Source: an uncultured Kangiella sp.
GTDB taxonomy: Bacteria > Pseudomonadota > Gammaproteobacteria > Enterobacterales > Kangiellaceae
Assembly (NCBI GenBank): GCA_947503435.1
Contig: CANNDL010000001.1
Span: 19,469 to 83,468, forward strand
Direction: 5' to 3'
DNA: 64,000 nt
Below, one piece after another: positions 37,276 through 46,421 of the stretch (within the stretch, counting starts at the first letter, position 1; every line of letters starts with the position of its first letter). Both the position numbers and the translations under genes were made by a program. A model generated the notes under the pieces. The model was given only the letters and a program-made list of their open reading frames with translations. It ran no database searches and was not told the origin of the DNA.

Positions 37276-38706
37276 TTATATTTGGCTGAAAGATCCATCT
37301 CGAACTAGGTCACGAGGAAGACTATTTTTTATTCGATTAGAAACTTTTTTTCCAAGCCCAATCGGTTTTTCTTGGTATGTTAGAACTAATTCTCCAGAAT
37401 AGTCATCAAGCGATTGCTCAGGATAAATATCACGTCCTAGATAAAAATCACACACCTGTTGAATATCTAGTTCAAAGCGGGATTTCTTTATTTTACTGCT
37501 AAAAGCGGTAACGGCTTGGTGCTCTAAACGAAATCCTTTTTTGTGAGACTCGACAAGTTTAACGCCTATTCTTGCCATTTTAATTTTTTCTATGAGTTGC
37601 TCAATGCCTTCAGGGAAAAACCATACTTCGTTATCTCGTTGCCACAAGTGATTGTGAATGTCACTTAAATCCCAAGCAAAATGCTCCATATACTGATTTA
37701 AATTTATAAAGGTTTTCTTATCAATGGGAATGAATGGAAATTTATTTTTGAAGTTAGTAGCTTGGTGCTCTGATAGCTGCTTTGTTTTTTGGAAGCAAGC
37801 TACAAAAAAACCTTCGCTATCGAATATTTGCGGATAAACATGAAGATAACCTTCTTCAGTAGCGGCTTTATTTGAACCAGGAAATAATGAGTCTAAATTA
37901 TAAATAGAGACGTGCTGAGAATATTTATCTAATAGGTACTGGCAAACGTCCTGATTTTCTTCACGTGAAAGTGTGCAGGTTGAGTAAACTAAAGTTCCAC
38001 CTGGCTTCAATGCTTTGAATGCAGAATCTATCAATTGTTTTTGCAGTTCTGACATGGAGTTAACAGAGTTTAAATTCCAATGACTTAATGCATCCTGATC
38101 TTTTCGAACTGTTCCTTCTCCACCACAGGGTGCATCTAATAAAATAGCATCAAATTGTTCCGGAGTTCGTTCGCCAAAATAACGGCCATCGCCGTGAGTA
38201 ATGCAAACATTCGATGTGCCGCAACGTTGTATATTTGAAAACAAGCCTTTGACTCGAGAGGAAGATAACTCATTAGCCACGATGAGTCCTTGATTGTTCA
38301 TCATAGCTGCTATTTGGGTGGTTTTAGACCCTGGAGCTGCCGCCATATCTAAAACCATACTTGGATTTGAGCAAGCTGCAAATAATGCTGTGACAGGTAA
38401 CATGGAGCTGGCTTCTTGAATATAGAATTGTCCTTGCTGATGATCAATCAAGTTACCTAGTTTTTCAGGTAAGGCCTTTCTTGTTTCATCAATCCAATAA
38501 CTTCCAGTAGCCCATGGAATCGGTGTTAATTGATAGCCATATTGTTGCCATTTCGTATAAATACTTTCTACATCGAAGTGAAGACTATTAATTCGAATAC
38601 TTCGACGCAATGGTTTTTGGCAAAAATCTATAAAAGACTCTAATTGCTCACCGACTAAACCTTGTTTAGAAATATGATTTATAAAGTCTTGTGAAATAAT
38701 CGCCAT
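37276..38706 (-). CDS. rsmF: 16S rRNA m5C1407 methyltransferase RsmF
   Basis: RsmF (YebU) methylates C1407 of 16S rRNA. The 476-residue protein has the RsmB/NOP-type N-terminal region (KPLRRSIRINSLH), the SAM motif LDMAAAPGSKTTQIAAMM, the motif DAPCGGEGT and the catalytic STCTLSREENQ cysteine, plus a C-terminal PUA-like region (QVCDFYLGRDIYPEQ). The start at 38706 (MAIISQDFINHISK) is preferred over the in-frame ATG at 38760, which overlaps the putA terminator. Confidence 0.92.
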   Translation of the reverse strand: MAIISQDFINHISKQGLVGEQLESFIDFCQKPLRRSIRINSLHFDVESIYTKWQQYGYQLTPIPWATGSYWIDETRKALPEKLGNLIDHQQGQFYIQEASSMLPVTALFAACSNPSMVLDMAAAPGSKTTQIAAMMNNQGLIVANELSSSRVKGLFSNIQRCGTSNVCITHGDGRYFGERTPEQFDAILLDAPCGGEGTVRKDQDALSHWNLNSVNSMSELQKQLIDSAFKALKPGGTLVYSTCTLSREENQDVCQYLLDKYSQHVSIYNLDSLFPGSNKAATEEGYLHVYPQIFDSEGFFVACFQKTKQLSEHQATNFKNKFPFIPIDKKTFINLNQYMEHFAWDLSDIHNHLWQRDNEVWFFPEGIEQLIEKIKMARIGVKLVESHKKGFRLEHQAVTAFSSKIKKSRFELDIQQVCDFYLGRDIYPEQSLDDYSGELVLTYQEKPIGLGKKVSNRIKNSLPRDLVRDGSFSQI

Positions 38707-38727
38707 AATAATAGATCTTTTTGTATA

Positions 38728-38758
38728 TAAAAAAGGCGCTTGTGTTGCCACTAGCGCC
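38728..38758 (-). terminator. Intrinsic terminator of putA
   Basis: On the minus strand GGCGCT (38758-38753), a 12-base loop and AGCGCC (38740-38735) are followed by a run of six T. It lies 20 bp after the putA stop and before rsmF, so it separates the two units. Confidence 0.85.
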
Positions 38759-38778
38759 ATAGTTAGCTTTATTGATTT

Positions 38779-41700
38779 TTACTCATCATCGCCTAGTGAT
38801 AACAAGGTCGCATTACCACCAATTGCTGCGGTATTGTTAGTGCGAGTATGCTCTGTGCCAAAACGATGTAGATAGTGCGGACCACCAGCTTTAGGGCCGG
38901 TGCCCGATAATCCTTGACCACCAAAGGGTTGCACGCCTACCGTTGCTCCAATCATATTACGATTGATATAGACATTACCTACACGAACGCGTTTATCAAT
39001 ATAGGCTGCTGTTTTCTCATTACGAGAATGAATACCTAAGGTTAAACCGTAACCATAATTATTGATTTCTGCGATGACCTTGTCCAAGTCTTTAGCTTTA
39101 TAAGTTACCAAGTGTAAAATAGGGCCGAACCACTCTTGAGATAAATCATTAATAGAGTCTATTTTAAATGCGGTTGGTGCTACAAAGTGACCATCAGTTA
39201 AGCCTTCTGGCATAGGGCTTTCTGAAATGAGCTTACCAGCACTCTTAAGCTCTTCGATATGACCAAGTAACTCTTCTTTTGATGCGTTATCAATTACAGG
39301 GCCTAAATCAGTTTTAAGTAATGTTGGATTTCCTACTTTTAATTCCTGCATGGCACCAGATAACACCTCGATGATTCGAGGTGCTATATCTTCTTGCACG
39401 TATAACAAACGCAGTGCAGAACAGCGTTGCCCCGCACTGGTAAAGGCTGAGTGGATAACATCTTCAATGACTTGCTCGGCAAGTGCTGAACTATCAACGA
39501 TCATGGCATTTTGGCCGCCGGTTTCAGCAATTAAGGGAGCTATCACGCTATCACGCGCAGCTAGAGTACGATTAATCGTATGCGCAGTATCTGTAGAGCC
39601 GGTAAATGCAACACCAGCAACTCTAGGATCAGACAAAACGGTTTTGCCAAAAGTAGAGCCGCGGCAAGGAACAAAATGCAACACCTCTTTTGGAATACCC
39701 GCTTGGTGCATTAATTGAACCGCGCGATAAGCCACGATTGTTGTTTGATCTGCAGGCTTTGCTAGTACGGTATTACCGGCCACTAGGGCTGCGACCACTT
39801 GACCAGTGAAAATGGCCAATGGGAAATTCCAAGGGCTAATGCAAGCAAAAGCACCACGGCCTTGCATGTATAAATCATTCGACTCACCGGTTGGTCCAGG
39901 TAAAGATTTTTCTTGGCCAAAGTCTTCGCGAGCACGGTTTGCATAATAGCGGCAGAAATCAACCGCTTCACGAACTTCATCTATGCCATCTTGCATGGTT
40001 TTGCCGCCATCACGGCTACATATGGCTATTAGCTCATGCTTATTTTCTTCAAAAGATTCTGCAATTTTATCCAGGATTTCAGCTCGAGTTTCTACAGGCG
40101 TCATGTCCCAAGCAACAAAGTTTTCTTGTGCAATTTTGAGTGCTTCTAGAGATTGCTCTTCATTTGCTTTATGTTTGGTTCCAATTTGCTGCGATTGATC
40201 GTATGGGCAAAAAACTTGTTCCTCAGATGTAGTCAGTTCTTTACCGCCAATAATCGGCTTAGCATGCCATTGGTTATTAAGATGCGATTCGACTTTTTGC
40301 ATAAAAGGGTCAATTTCACTATTGATATGCAAATTAGTGCCCGCTGAATTAGTACGTGGTTTATTACCTTCTTTGGCATAAATTTCGGTAGGCAAAGGAA
40401 TGCGATTATTATGCAACGTCGGGTATGCTTTTAAAATTATCGAAGGGTGCTCGACCAAATCAATAACCGGCGTGTTTTTATCTACCAGCTGGTGAACAAA
40501 CGAAGTATTGGCTCCGTTTTCTAATAAACGACGAACTAAGTAAGGAAGTAGGTCTTTATGATTACCAACGGGCGCATAAATACGGCAACGTAAGCCTTTG
40601 TATTTTTCTAAGATCAGATCATAAAGAACTTCACCCATGCCATGTAAGCGCTGGAATTCAAAGTCTCGGCGATCGCCTGCCATGTTCATAATACTAAATA
40701 CAGTTTGTGCATTATGAGTGGCAAACTGAGCATAGAAACTTTCTTGAGTGCTCAAGATAAATTTGGCACAAGCTAAGTAAGAAACATCGGTCGCAGCTTT
40801 TCTTGTAAATACGGGATAACTAGCTAAACCAGCTTGCTGTGACCATTTAACTTCTGAGTCCCAATAAGCGCCTTTAACTAAGCGCAATGGAATGCGTCGG
40901 TTATGTTTCTTAGATAAAGCATCTAACCAGCCAAGAACCGGTAACGCTCGTTTTGAATATGCTTGAACGACCATCCCAAAGCCATCCCAACCTTGGCAGA
41001 TTTCTGAGTCAAAAATCGCTTCAAAGATTTCTAAAGAAAGTTCTAAGCGGTCAGCTTCTTCTGCATCAATAGTAATTGCCACATCTAATTCACGAGCTTG
41101 CTTGGCTAGTGTTTTAACGGTAGAAACCATCTCTGTAAGGACGCGATCTTTTTGCCCGACTTCATATCGAGGATGAAGTGCAGAAAGTTTGATTGAAATG
41201 CTGGGTGCTAATTGACCATCTTGTGTCTTAGCTTCGCCTATTTCTCTAATTGCTTTTGAGTAGGCTTCAAAATATTTACGTGCATCGTCAGCGGTGTAGG
41301 CAGCTTCGCCCAACATATCAAAGGAGTGGGTATATCCTTTCTCAACGCTTTTTTGACCACGTTTCATGGCTTCTTCGATAGAGCGGCCTAAAACGAATTG
41401 TCGCCCCATGATTTTCATGGCTTGGTTCATTGCATTACGAATCACCGGCTCACCAAATTTAGCCACCAAACCGCCTAGCATGGTATCAGGCTTGCCATCT
41501 CCATCTTGATCAACGTCCACAATTTTACCAGTCAACATCAAACCCCAAGTAGAGGCATTTACTAACATTGACTCACTGCCGCCTGCATGTTTTTTCCAAT
41601 CAGCTTCGCTTAGTTTGTCTCTGATTAGTGAGTTAGCAACTTTCGAATCGGGTATCCGCAAAAGAGCTTCTGCTAAGCACATTAGTATCACACCTTCTTT

Positions 41701-41949
41701 GGTGCTAAGACTGTACTGCTGTAGAAAAGCTTCAACGCCTTCTTTTGACTTTCCGCTGGCACGAATTTCTTCAACCAGCTCAGAGGCTTGATGAGTAATT
41801 TGATTGATGGTGCTTTGATCAGGGGTAGCTAATTCGAGCAACTCTTCAAGAAAAGCAGATTCGTCTACTTGATAGTTGTCGGTAATAACTTTTTGCCATT
41901 GCTCTAAATTTAGAGCGTCTTGATTAAGAATTTGACTCGCTTTAAACAT
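38779..41949 (-). CDS. putA: Bifunctional proline dehydrogenase / P5C dehydrogenase PutA
   Basis: PutA oxidises proline to glutamate through pyrroline-5-carboxylate. The proline dehydrogenase barrel carries RIPLRLVKGAYWDSEVKWSQ; the aldehyde dehydrogenase half has AETGGQNAMIVD and the catalytic cysteine in SAGQRCSALRLLY. The 1056-residue length and N-terminus, which starts directly with the alpha domain, show no ribbon-helix-helix DNA-binding domain. This PutA is therefore probably a bifunctional enzyme, unlike the trifunctional E. coli protein. It is 27 bp after the SH3-domain gene and followed by a terminator. Confidence 0.95.
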   Translation of the reverse strand: MFKASQILNQDALNLEQWQKVITDNYQVDESAFLEELLELATPDQSTINQITHQASELVEEIRASGKSKEGVEAFLQQYSLSTKEGVILMCLAEALLRIPDSKVANSLIRDKLSEADWKKHAGGSESMLVNASTWGLMLTGKIVDVDQDGDGKPDTMLGGLVAKFGEPVIRNAMNQAMKIMGRQFVLGRSIEEAMKRGQKSVEKGYTHSFDMLGEAAYTADDARKYFEAYSKAIREIGEAKTQDGQLAPSISIKLSALHPRYEVGQKDRVLTEMVSTVKTLAKQARELDVAITIDAEEADRLELSLEIFEAIFDSEICQGWDGFGMVVQAYSKRALPVLGWLDALSKKHNRRIPLRLVKGAYWDSEVKWSQQAGLASYPVFTRKAATDVSYLACAKFILSTQESFYAQFATHNAQTVFSIMNMAGDRRDFEFQRLHGMGEVLYDLILEKYKGLRCRIYAPVGNHKDLLPYLVRRLLENGANTSFVHQLVDKNTPVIDLVEHPSIILKAYPTLHNNRIPLPTEIYAKEGNKPRTNSAGTNLHINSEIDPFMQKVESHLNNQWHAKPIIGGKELTTSEEQVFCPYDQSQQIGTKHKANEEQSLEALKIAQENFVAWDMTPVETRAEILDKIAESFEENKHELIAICSRDGGKTMQDGIDEVREAVDFCRYYANRAREDFGQEKSLPGPTGESNDLYMQGRGAFACISPWNFPLAIFTGQVVAALVAGNTVLAKPADQTTIVAYRAVQLMHQAGIPKEVLHFVPCRGSTFGKTVLSDPRVAGVAFTGSTDTAHTINRTLAARDSVIAPLIAETGGQNAMIVDSSALAEQVIEDVIHSAFTSAGQRCSALRLLYVQEDIAPRIIEVLSGAMQELKVGNPTLLKTDLGPVIDNASKEELLGHIEELKSAGKLISESPMPEGLTDGHFVAPTAFKIDSINDLSQEWFGPILHLVTYKAKDLDKVIAEINNYGYGLTLGIHSRNEKTAAYIDKRVRVGNVYINRNMIGATVGVQPFGGQGLSGTGPKAGGPHYLHRFGTEHTRTNNTAAIGGNATLLSLGDDE

Positions 41950-41976
41950 GGCTAAAACTCTTTGATAGGTTATAAA

Positions 41977-42555
41977 TTAACGCCAGCCGGAACTTTGGCG
42001 GCGGCTATATAATGTGCGTGTAAGTAACCAGGCAATTAACATACTAATAAATACGGTTAAGGCCCCAGCATAAAATACATCTTTTCGGAAACGTGATTTT
42101 TGCAGATCGGCTTGTTGGGATAACTGATCCACTTGATTTTCTAGTTCGCTTACTTTTATTTGTAGTTCTTCGTTTTGTTGGGCGACACTATTTTTATTAC
42201 TTAATTGCTGGTTTAAAGAAGAAACTTGCTGCTTTAAATTATTCGACTCAACTTGCAACGCCTGATATTGGGCTAATACGGTTGACTTGGTGCTGACATA
42301 CTCTGTTTTAATCCAACCGGTAGTCTGACCATCAATGGTACTGACTTGTGTGGTCTTATTGGCAGCATCTTGCTGTAGAACATTAATAGGGGTGCCGGCA
42401 CGAAGATTACCGATAGTGCGATAGCGGTTAGTAGGGCCACTACGCATGGTTACGCCAATCTCATCAGAGACGTATGATTCGGCAGCTTCTAAACTAGCGC
42501 TATAGCTAATATTAAAGCCTAAGACTATTGCTATTAGCAATATAAAACGATGCAT
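41977..42555 (-). CDS. SH3-domain protein with coiled coil and C-terminal membrane anchor (TIGR04211-like)
   Basis: The 192-residue protein has a signal peptide (about residues 1-24). A bacterial SH3 domain follows (YVSDEIGVTMRSGPTNRYRTIGNLRAGTPINVLQQD). Next is a long coiled coil (LKQQVSSLNQQLSNKNSVAQQNEELQIK...), and then a C-terminal transmembrane helix (FYAGALTVFISMLIAWLLTR). This layout matches the TIGR04211/YgiM-type family of gammaproteobacteria. It is 27 bp upstream of putA on the same strand, so it may share its transcript. Confidence 0.85.
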   Translation of the reverse strand: MHRFILLIAIVLGFNISYSASLEAAESYVSDEIGVTMRSGPTNRYRTIGNLRAGTPINVLQQDAANKTTQVSTIDGQTTGWIKTEYVSTKSTVLAQYQALQVESNNLKQQVSSLNQQLSNKNSVAQQNEELQIKVSELENQVDQLSQQADLQKSRFRKDVFYAGALTVFISMLIAWLLTRTLYSRRQSSGWR

Positions 42556-42632
42556 ATAGAATTCCTTGGAATTGCCTAAGATTAGGGCAAATAAAGGCTA
42601 GATTATAGAGCAGGTCGAGGAGAGGGGGAAGA

Positions 42633-42656
42633 GGTGATCAGCCTTGACTGACCACC
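42633..42656 (-). terminator. Possible terminator of the phosphate transporter operon
   Basis: On the minus strand GGTGGTCAG and CTGATCACC form a 9-bp stem with one G-U pair and a six-base loop, 30 bp after the transporter stop. The tract that follows (TCTTCCCCCTCT) is a weak T-run, so efficiency is doubtful. Confidence 0.45.
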
Positions 42657-42684
42657 TTTTGAACCAGTTGTCGAAAAATAAATT

Positions 42685-43965
42685 TTACGAACTGAATACC
42701 GCTTTGAAGATGTAGAAGAAAATAATCGACAAGAAAGCACCTGCAGGCAGCGTTACTACCCAAGATACAAATATGTTTCTCACAACATTCAAGTTAAGTG
42801 CTGCGATACCACGAGCAATACCGACACCTAATACCGCACCAACCAAGGTTTGCGTAGTAGAAATTGGTAAACCCGCACCAGAGGCAATAATTACCGTAGA
42901 GGCTGCTGCTAATTCTGCGGCGAAACCACGACTTGGCGTTAGGTGAGTGATTTTAGTACCGATAGTTTTCATCACTCGACTACCCAATACGATTAAACCA
43001 ATTACGATACCGATAGCACCAATTAATAGTACGTAGTTTGGTACGCCTGATTTAGCGGCGATAGCACCTTCGTTTTGAATAATACTTACCACTGCTGCCA
43101 ATGGTCCAATTGCGTTGGCAACGTCGTTAGAGCCATGTGCGAATGCCATGCCACAAGCGGTAACAATCATAAGAACCGCGAATACTTTCTCAACAGAAGC
43201 AAATTGGTATTCTTTGTCGCCAGTCTTATCTAGTTTGATACGGCTGATAAACATTGCGCCAATAATGGCGATAATAATACCTACTAATACTGCGTATCCG
43301 TAAGTTTCAGCCATTGAAAGGGTAATACCTTCATCTTTAAATAAGTGCTTTAAGCCTTTCATAATAGTCACTAGCGAGATAACAAAACCAGCCAAGAACA
43401 TATAGAAAGGAACATAGCGTTTAGCATTTTTGAAAGGATCTTCAGTATTCAGAATAAGCTTTTGAACACTCAATACAATCAAGAATGAGATAACCGCTGC
43501 TAGCATTGGCGTAATAACCCATGAGCCAACGATTGCTCCAACTTTGCCCCAGCTAACCGCGTCTACGCTAACGCCAACGGCGGCGAAACCAACAATCGCA
43601 CCAACGATAGAGTGAGTAGTCGATACCGGCCAACCTAGACGAGACGCAACTAATAACCAGATACCAGCGGCTAATAGCGCGGCCATCATGCCGTATACCA
43701 TTAGTTCTGGGGTTCCAGCGAAAAAGTCGGGGTCAATAATGCCCTTACGAACAGTTTTAGTCACCTCACCACCGGCTAAGTAAGCGCCAGCAAATTCAAA
43801 AATAGCGGCAACGATAATCGCCTGCTTTAAAGTTAATGCCTTAGCACCAACTGAAGTACCCATAGCGTTAGCAACGTCATTGGCACCAATACCAAAGGCC
43901 ATTAAGAAACCAAAGGCTACTGCGATCCAAATAATGGTGTCAGCATTTGCAATTAAAAAATCCAT
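42685..43965 (-). CDS. pit: PiT-family inorganic phosphate transporter
   Basis: This is a low-affinity phosphate/metal symporter of the inner membrane. The two PiT signatures GIGANDVANAMGTSVGAKAL (near residue 25) and HGSNDVANAIGPLAAV (near residue 283) are present in inverted-repeat halves. About 10-11 membrane segments and a cytoplasmic loop around residue 240 are visible. It is 10 bp after the PhoU-like gene and probably co-transcribed from the Pho-box promoter upstream of it. Confidence 0.94.
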   Translation of the reverse strand: MDFLIANADTIIWIAVAFGFLMAFGIGANDVANAMGTSVGAKALTLKQAIIVAAIFEFAGAYLAGGEVTKTVRKGIIDPDFFAGTPELMVYGMMAALLAAGIWLLVASRLGWPVSTTHSIVGAIVGFAAVGVSVDAVSWGKVGAIVGSWVITPMLAAVISFLIVLSVQKLILNTEDPFKNAKRYVPFYMFLAGFVISLVTIMKGLKHLFKDEGITLSMAETYGYAVLVGIIIAIIGAMFISRIKLDKTGDKEYQFASVEKVFAVLMIVTACGMAFAHGSNDVANAIGPLAAVVSIIQNEGAIAAKSGVPNYVLLIGAIGIVIGLIVLGSRVMKTIGTKITHLTPSRGFAAELAAASTVIIASGAGLPISTTQTLVGAVLGVGIARGIAALNLNVVRNIFVSWVVTLPAGAFLSIIFFYIFKAVFSS

Positions 43966-43975
43966 GATATTCCCC

Positions 43976-44650
43976 TTAGCGTGCGATCATCATTTCAAGA
44001 CGAGAACCAACTTGCTGAGCACAATCAGCTAAGTCACCAATCTTTTGAATTACTTGGTACATGAAAATAACCGATACCGGTGGTAAGTCATCTTCTTGTT
44101 CGAATATGATGTTTAGTGCAGTGCGTTGCAGCTCATCAGTATCATTTTCGATTTTATCCAGCTGCTCAATCATTTCAGAAACTAAGCTGGCTTCACGACC
44201 GCCAAAACCGGTGGCTAATAGTTCATCCAATTCGCTAATCGCTTTAAAAGCTTGCTTTGAAGCATCTAAAGAACGAGCGACTAAGGCTAAAATTGGTTGC
44301 TTTGCATTTTCAGGGAAAGTCATTTTACGAGCAAATGCTAAGCCTGAAATATCGCGAGCAATATTAGCAACCTTGTCTTGCTTACTTAACAAGGCCAATA
44401 AGTCAGTACGAGCTACCGGTAAAAACAAACCTTTTGGTAAATGAGTACGCAGATCATGTTTAAGAGTATCCGCTTCATTTTCAAGCTGACGGATAGCATC
44501 TCTATGAATTTCTGCTTGCTGCCAATCTTTTTGTAATAAAGCTTCAAAAAAGGCTGGTAGTTGTGATGCACATTCATTTACTTTTGCCATATGGTCCTGC
44601 ATTGGACGAATTGGCGAAGAAGCAAATAAATCTAAAATTGAATTTGCCAT
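43976..44650 (-). CDS. PhoU-like DUF47 (TIGR00153) protein
   Basis: These all-helical, PhoU-related proteins are usually encoded beside a PiT transporter and are thought to modulate it. The 224-residue product starts NSILDLFASSPIRPMQDHMAKVNECASQL and has the family-typical RQLENEADTLKHDLRTHLPKGLFLPVARTDLLALLSKQD motif and a C-terminal KIGDLADCAQQVGSRLEMMIAR helix. A GGAG site precedes the ATG. A strong Pho box lies 67-84 bp upstream. Confidence 0.92.
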   Translation of the reverse strand: MANSILDLFASSPIRPMQDHMAKVNECASQLPAFFEALLQKDWQQAEIHRDAIRQLENEADTLKHDLRTHLPKGLFLPVARTDLLALLSKQDKVANIARDISGLAFARKMTFPENAKQPILALVARSLDASKQAFKAISELDELLATGFGGREASLVSEMIEQLDKIENDTDELQRTALNIIFEQEDDLPPVSVIFMYQVIQKIGDLADCAQQVGSRLEMMIAR

Positions 44651-44700
44651 AATTACTCCATTCTATTGATGTTAATTGGCGTAACAATAAATCGAGCGAG

Positions 44701-44734
44701 ATTCTATCATGCAATTATGAAAGTTTTGTTACAG
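44701..44734 (-). promoter_or_regulatory. Pho box with appropriately spaced -10 (PhoB-type promoter)
   Basis: On the minus strand CTGTAAC (44734-44728), AAAA and CTTTCAT (44723-44717) form the 7-4-7 direct repeat of a Pho box, matching E. coli pstS (CTGTCATAAAACTGTCAT) at 15 of 18 positions. Ten bases further is TAGAAT (44706-44701), a good -10, the same distance as at pstS. The predicted transcript starts about 45 bases before the PhoU-like gene. The rest of the 44651-44856 gap shows nothing else convincing. Confidence 0.75.
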
Positions 44735-44856
44735 TCGGTGTCATACTATACATTAAAATGGATGGTTGGGCTCATACAGATAAATATTGGCAACACGTTG
44801 ATTTACAAGGTAAACTGCCCATTATTGTGGGGAAGAATCGCTGATAGAATGACTAT

Positions 44857-46353
44857 ATGTCTATAGAACTAGAAATGAAGCTCGCCGCTGATCCAGAGCA
44901 ATTAGCTGATATAAAACAATGGCTTAATGATAACTTAAGTCAATCCGTTGAATGGCAGCGAAGTGAGCTAGTTAATACCTATTATGATACCGAAAGTCAT
45001 AAACTCCGTGAGCTAAAGATTGGCTTGCGGGTACGTCGCGATGGCGAGCGATATATCCAATCGGTCAAATCGGAAGGTCGAGTTGTTGGTGGACTGTATC
45101 AACGAAATGAGTCTGAAACGGATATTCCAAATGCCAACTTGGATCTAGCCTTAGTTGAGGATCCTTACTTACAGATCCTTTTAGAAGAAGCACAAGATGA
45201 AGATGGTAGCTTGCGTGCTTTGTTTAGGACCGATTTCGAACGTCAACACTCATTAATCGAATTCCAAGAGTCACAAATTGAAGTGGCAATAGATTCAGGC
45301 GAAATATCCCATAAAGGTCAGCAAAGCCCAATTTGTGAGGTAGAACTAGAGTTAAAAGGTGGTGATCCGATTCATTTATTTGAATTGAGCCGTAAACTTA
45401 TCGAGCAGTTCTCATTGGTTCTCTCCGCCGAGAGCAAGGCAGAAAGAGGTTATCGATTAAGTTCAGAGCATCAAGTTTACTTACGTAGGCTTGATGTGGT
45501 GCCGCTAACGGCTAAATCACCTGCGGAAGGTTCATTTGAAACCATCGCACACTATGGGTTAGCGCATTGGCAACATTATATAAAACTGATTAAGCGTGAA
45601 TCTAAAGTTGAATATTTTTTGCAGCTAAATCGCGCTTTGCTTTATATGCAGCATATGTATTCAGTCTTTGCCCCTTTGATTCCAAGGCACTCATTATCGG
45701 AAGTGCGAGCCGATTGGCGTGAGATTACTCAGAATTTTAGTAAGGTTCAAACAATAGCCTTACAGCTCAATTGGTTATCAAACGCAAAATTATACGGCTT
45801 TGAATTTGAATCGTTGGGTGAGCTAGAAACTAAGCTTGAAAGAAAGTTTTCTCATGAAGCGCAAGAGTTTGTTAGTTATTTGGCAACTTCAAATTATAAT
45901 TTAAAGTTACTCCATTTTAGTCGATGGTTATACGCTAAAGAGTGGCGTGAGAACTTGAAAGATTCTGCAAAGAGCAGGTTGCAAAGAGAAATTTTCCCTT
46001 TTGCCATTAAACAACTACAGCATCAAATGCTCGATATTACTCGCCACCTTAAATTGAAAGAAGAACTACACGACGAAGATTATCTCGATTATTTGCCTAA
46101 ACTTTATAGAACGCTTGATATAGGGTTATTTTTTGGTAGTTTATTTGATAGCAAAAAACGGGTTAAGTTTCGACTTAACTGGGTTGATTTGGTTGCAAAT
46201 ATAGAGTTATTTAAGCAACTGGATTTTGTTAGAAAATCACTATCTGAAGTGGATATTAAGGATGAGCGATTAGAGGAGACTGAGCAAGAAATACTAGCTG
46301 CTCTGCTTGAACTTAGAACTAGTGCGTTTGAACAAAATCCTTATTGGAATTAA
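44857..46353 (+). CDS. CYTH-CHAD domain protein (inorganic triphosphatase-like)
   Basis: The N-terminal CYTH domain (triphosphate tunnel metalloenzyme) shows the ExExK motif IELEMKLAAD, followed by NTYYDTESHKLRELKIGLRVRRDGE and a C-terminal EVELELKGGD strand. The C-terminal CHAD domain (from about residue 215) has conserved histidines (AHYGLAHWQHYIKL) and is linked to polyphosphate binding in other bacteria. This layout equals E. coli YgiF, an inorganic triphosphatase. The 498-residue length fits. It is followed by a GGDEF-EAL gene in the same direction. Confidence 0.88.
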   Translation: MSIELEMKLAADPEQLADIKQWLNDNLSQSVEWQRSELVNTYYDTESHKLRELKIGLRVRRDGERYIQSVKSEGRVVGGLYQRNESETDIPNANLDLALVEDPYLQILLEEAQDEDGSLRALFRTDFERQHSLIEFQESQIEVAIDSGEISHKGQQSPICEVELELKGGDPIHLFELSRKLIEQFSLVLSAESKAERGYRLSSEHQVYLRRLDVVPLTAKSPAEGSFETIAHYGLAHWQHYIKLIKRESKVEYFLQLNRALLYMQHMYSVFAPLIPRHSLSEVRADWREITQNFSKVQTIALQLNWLSNAKLYGFEFESLGELETKLERKFSHEAQEFVSYLATSNYNLKLLHFSRWLYAKEWRENLKDSAKSRLQREIFPFAIKQLQHQMLDITRHLKLKEELHDEDYLDYLPKLYRTLDIGLFFGSLFDSKKRVKFRLNWVDLVANIELFKQLDFVRKSLSEVDIKDERLEETEQEILAALLELRTSAFEQNPYWN

Positions 46354-46421
46354 TAGGATATCTTATCAAAAACGCGCTGCAAACCTTTCTTGATTATGTT
46401 TTAGAGCTTTCACGCTGTAAT

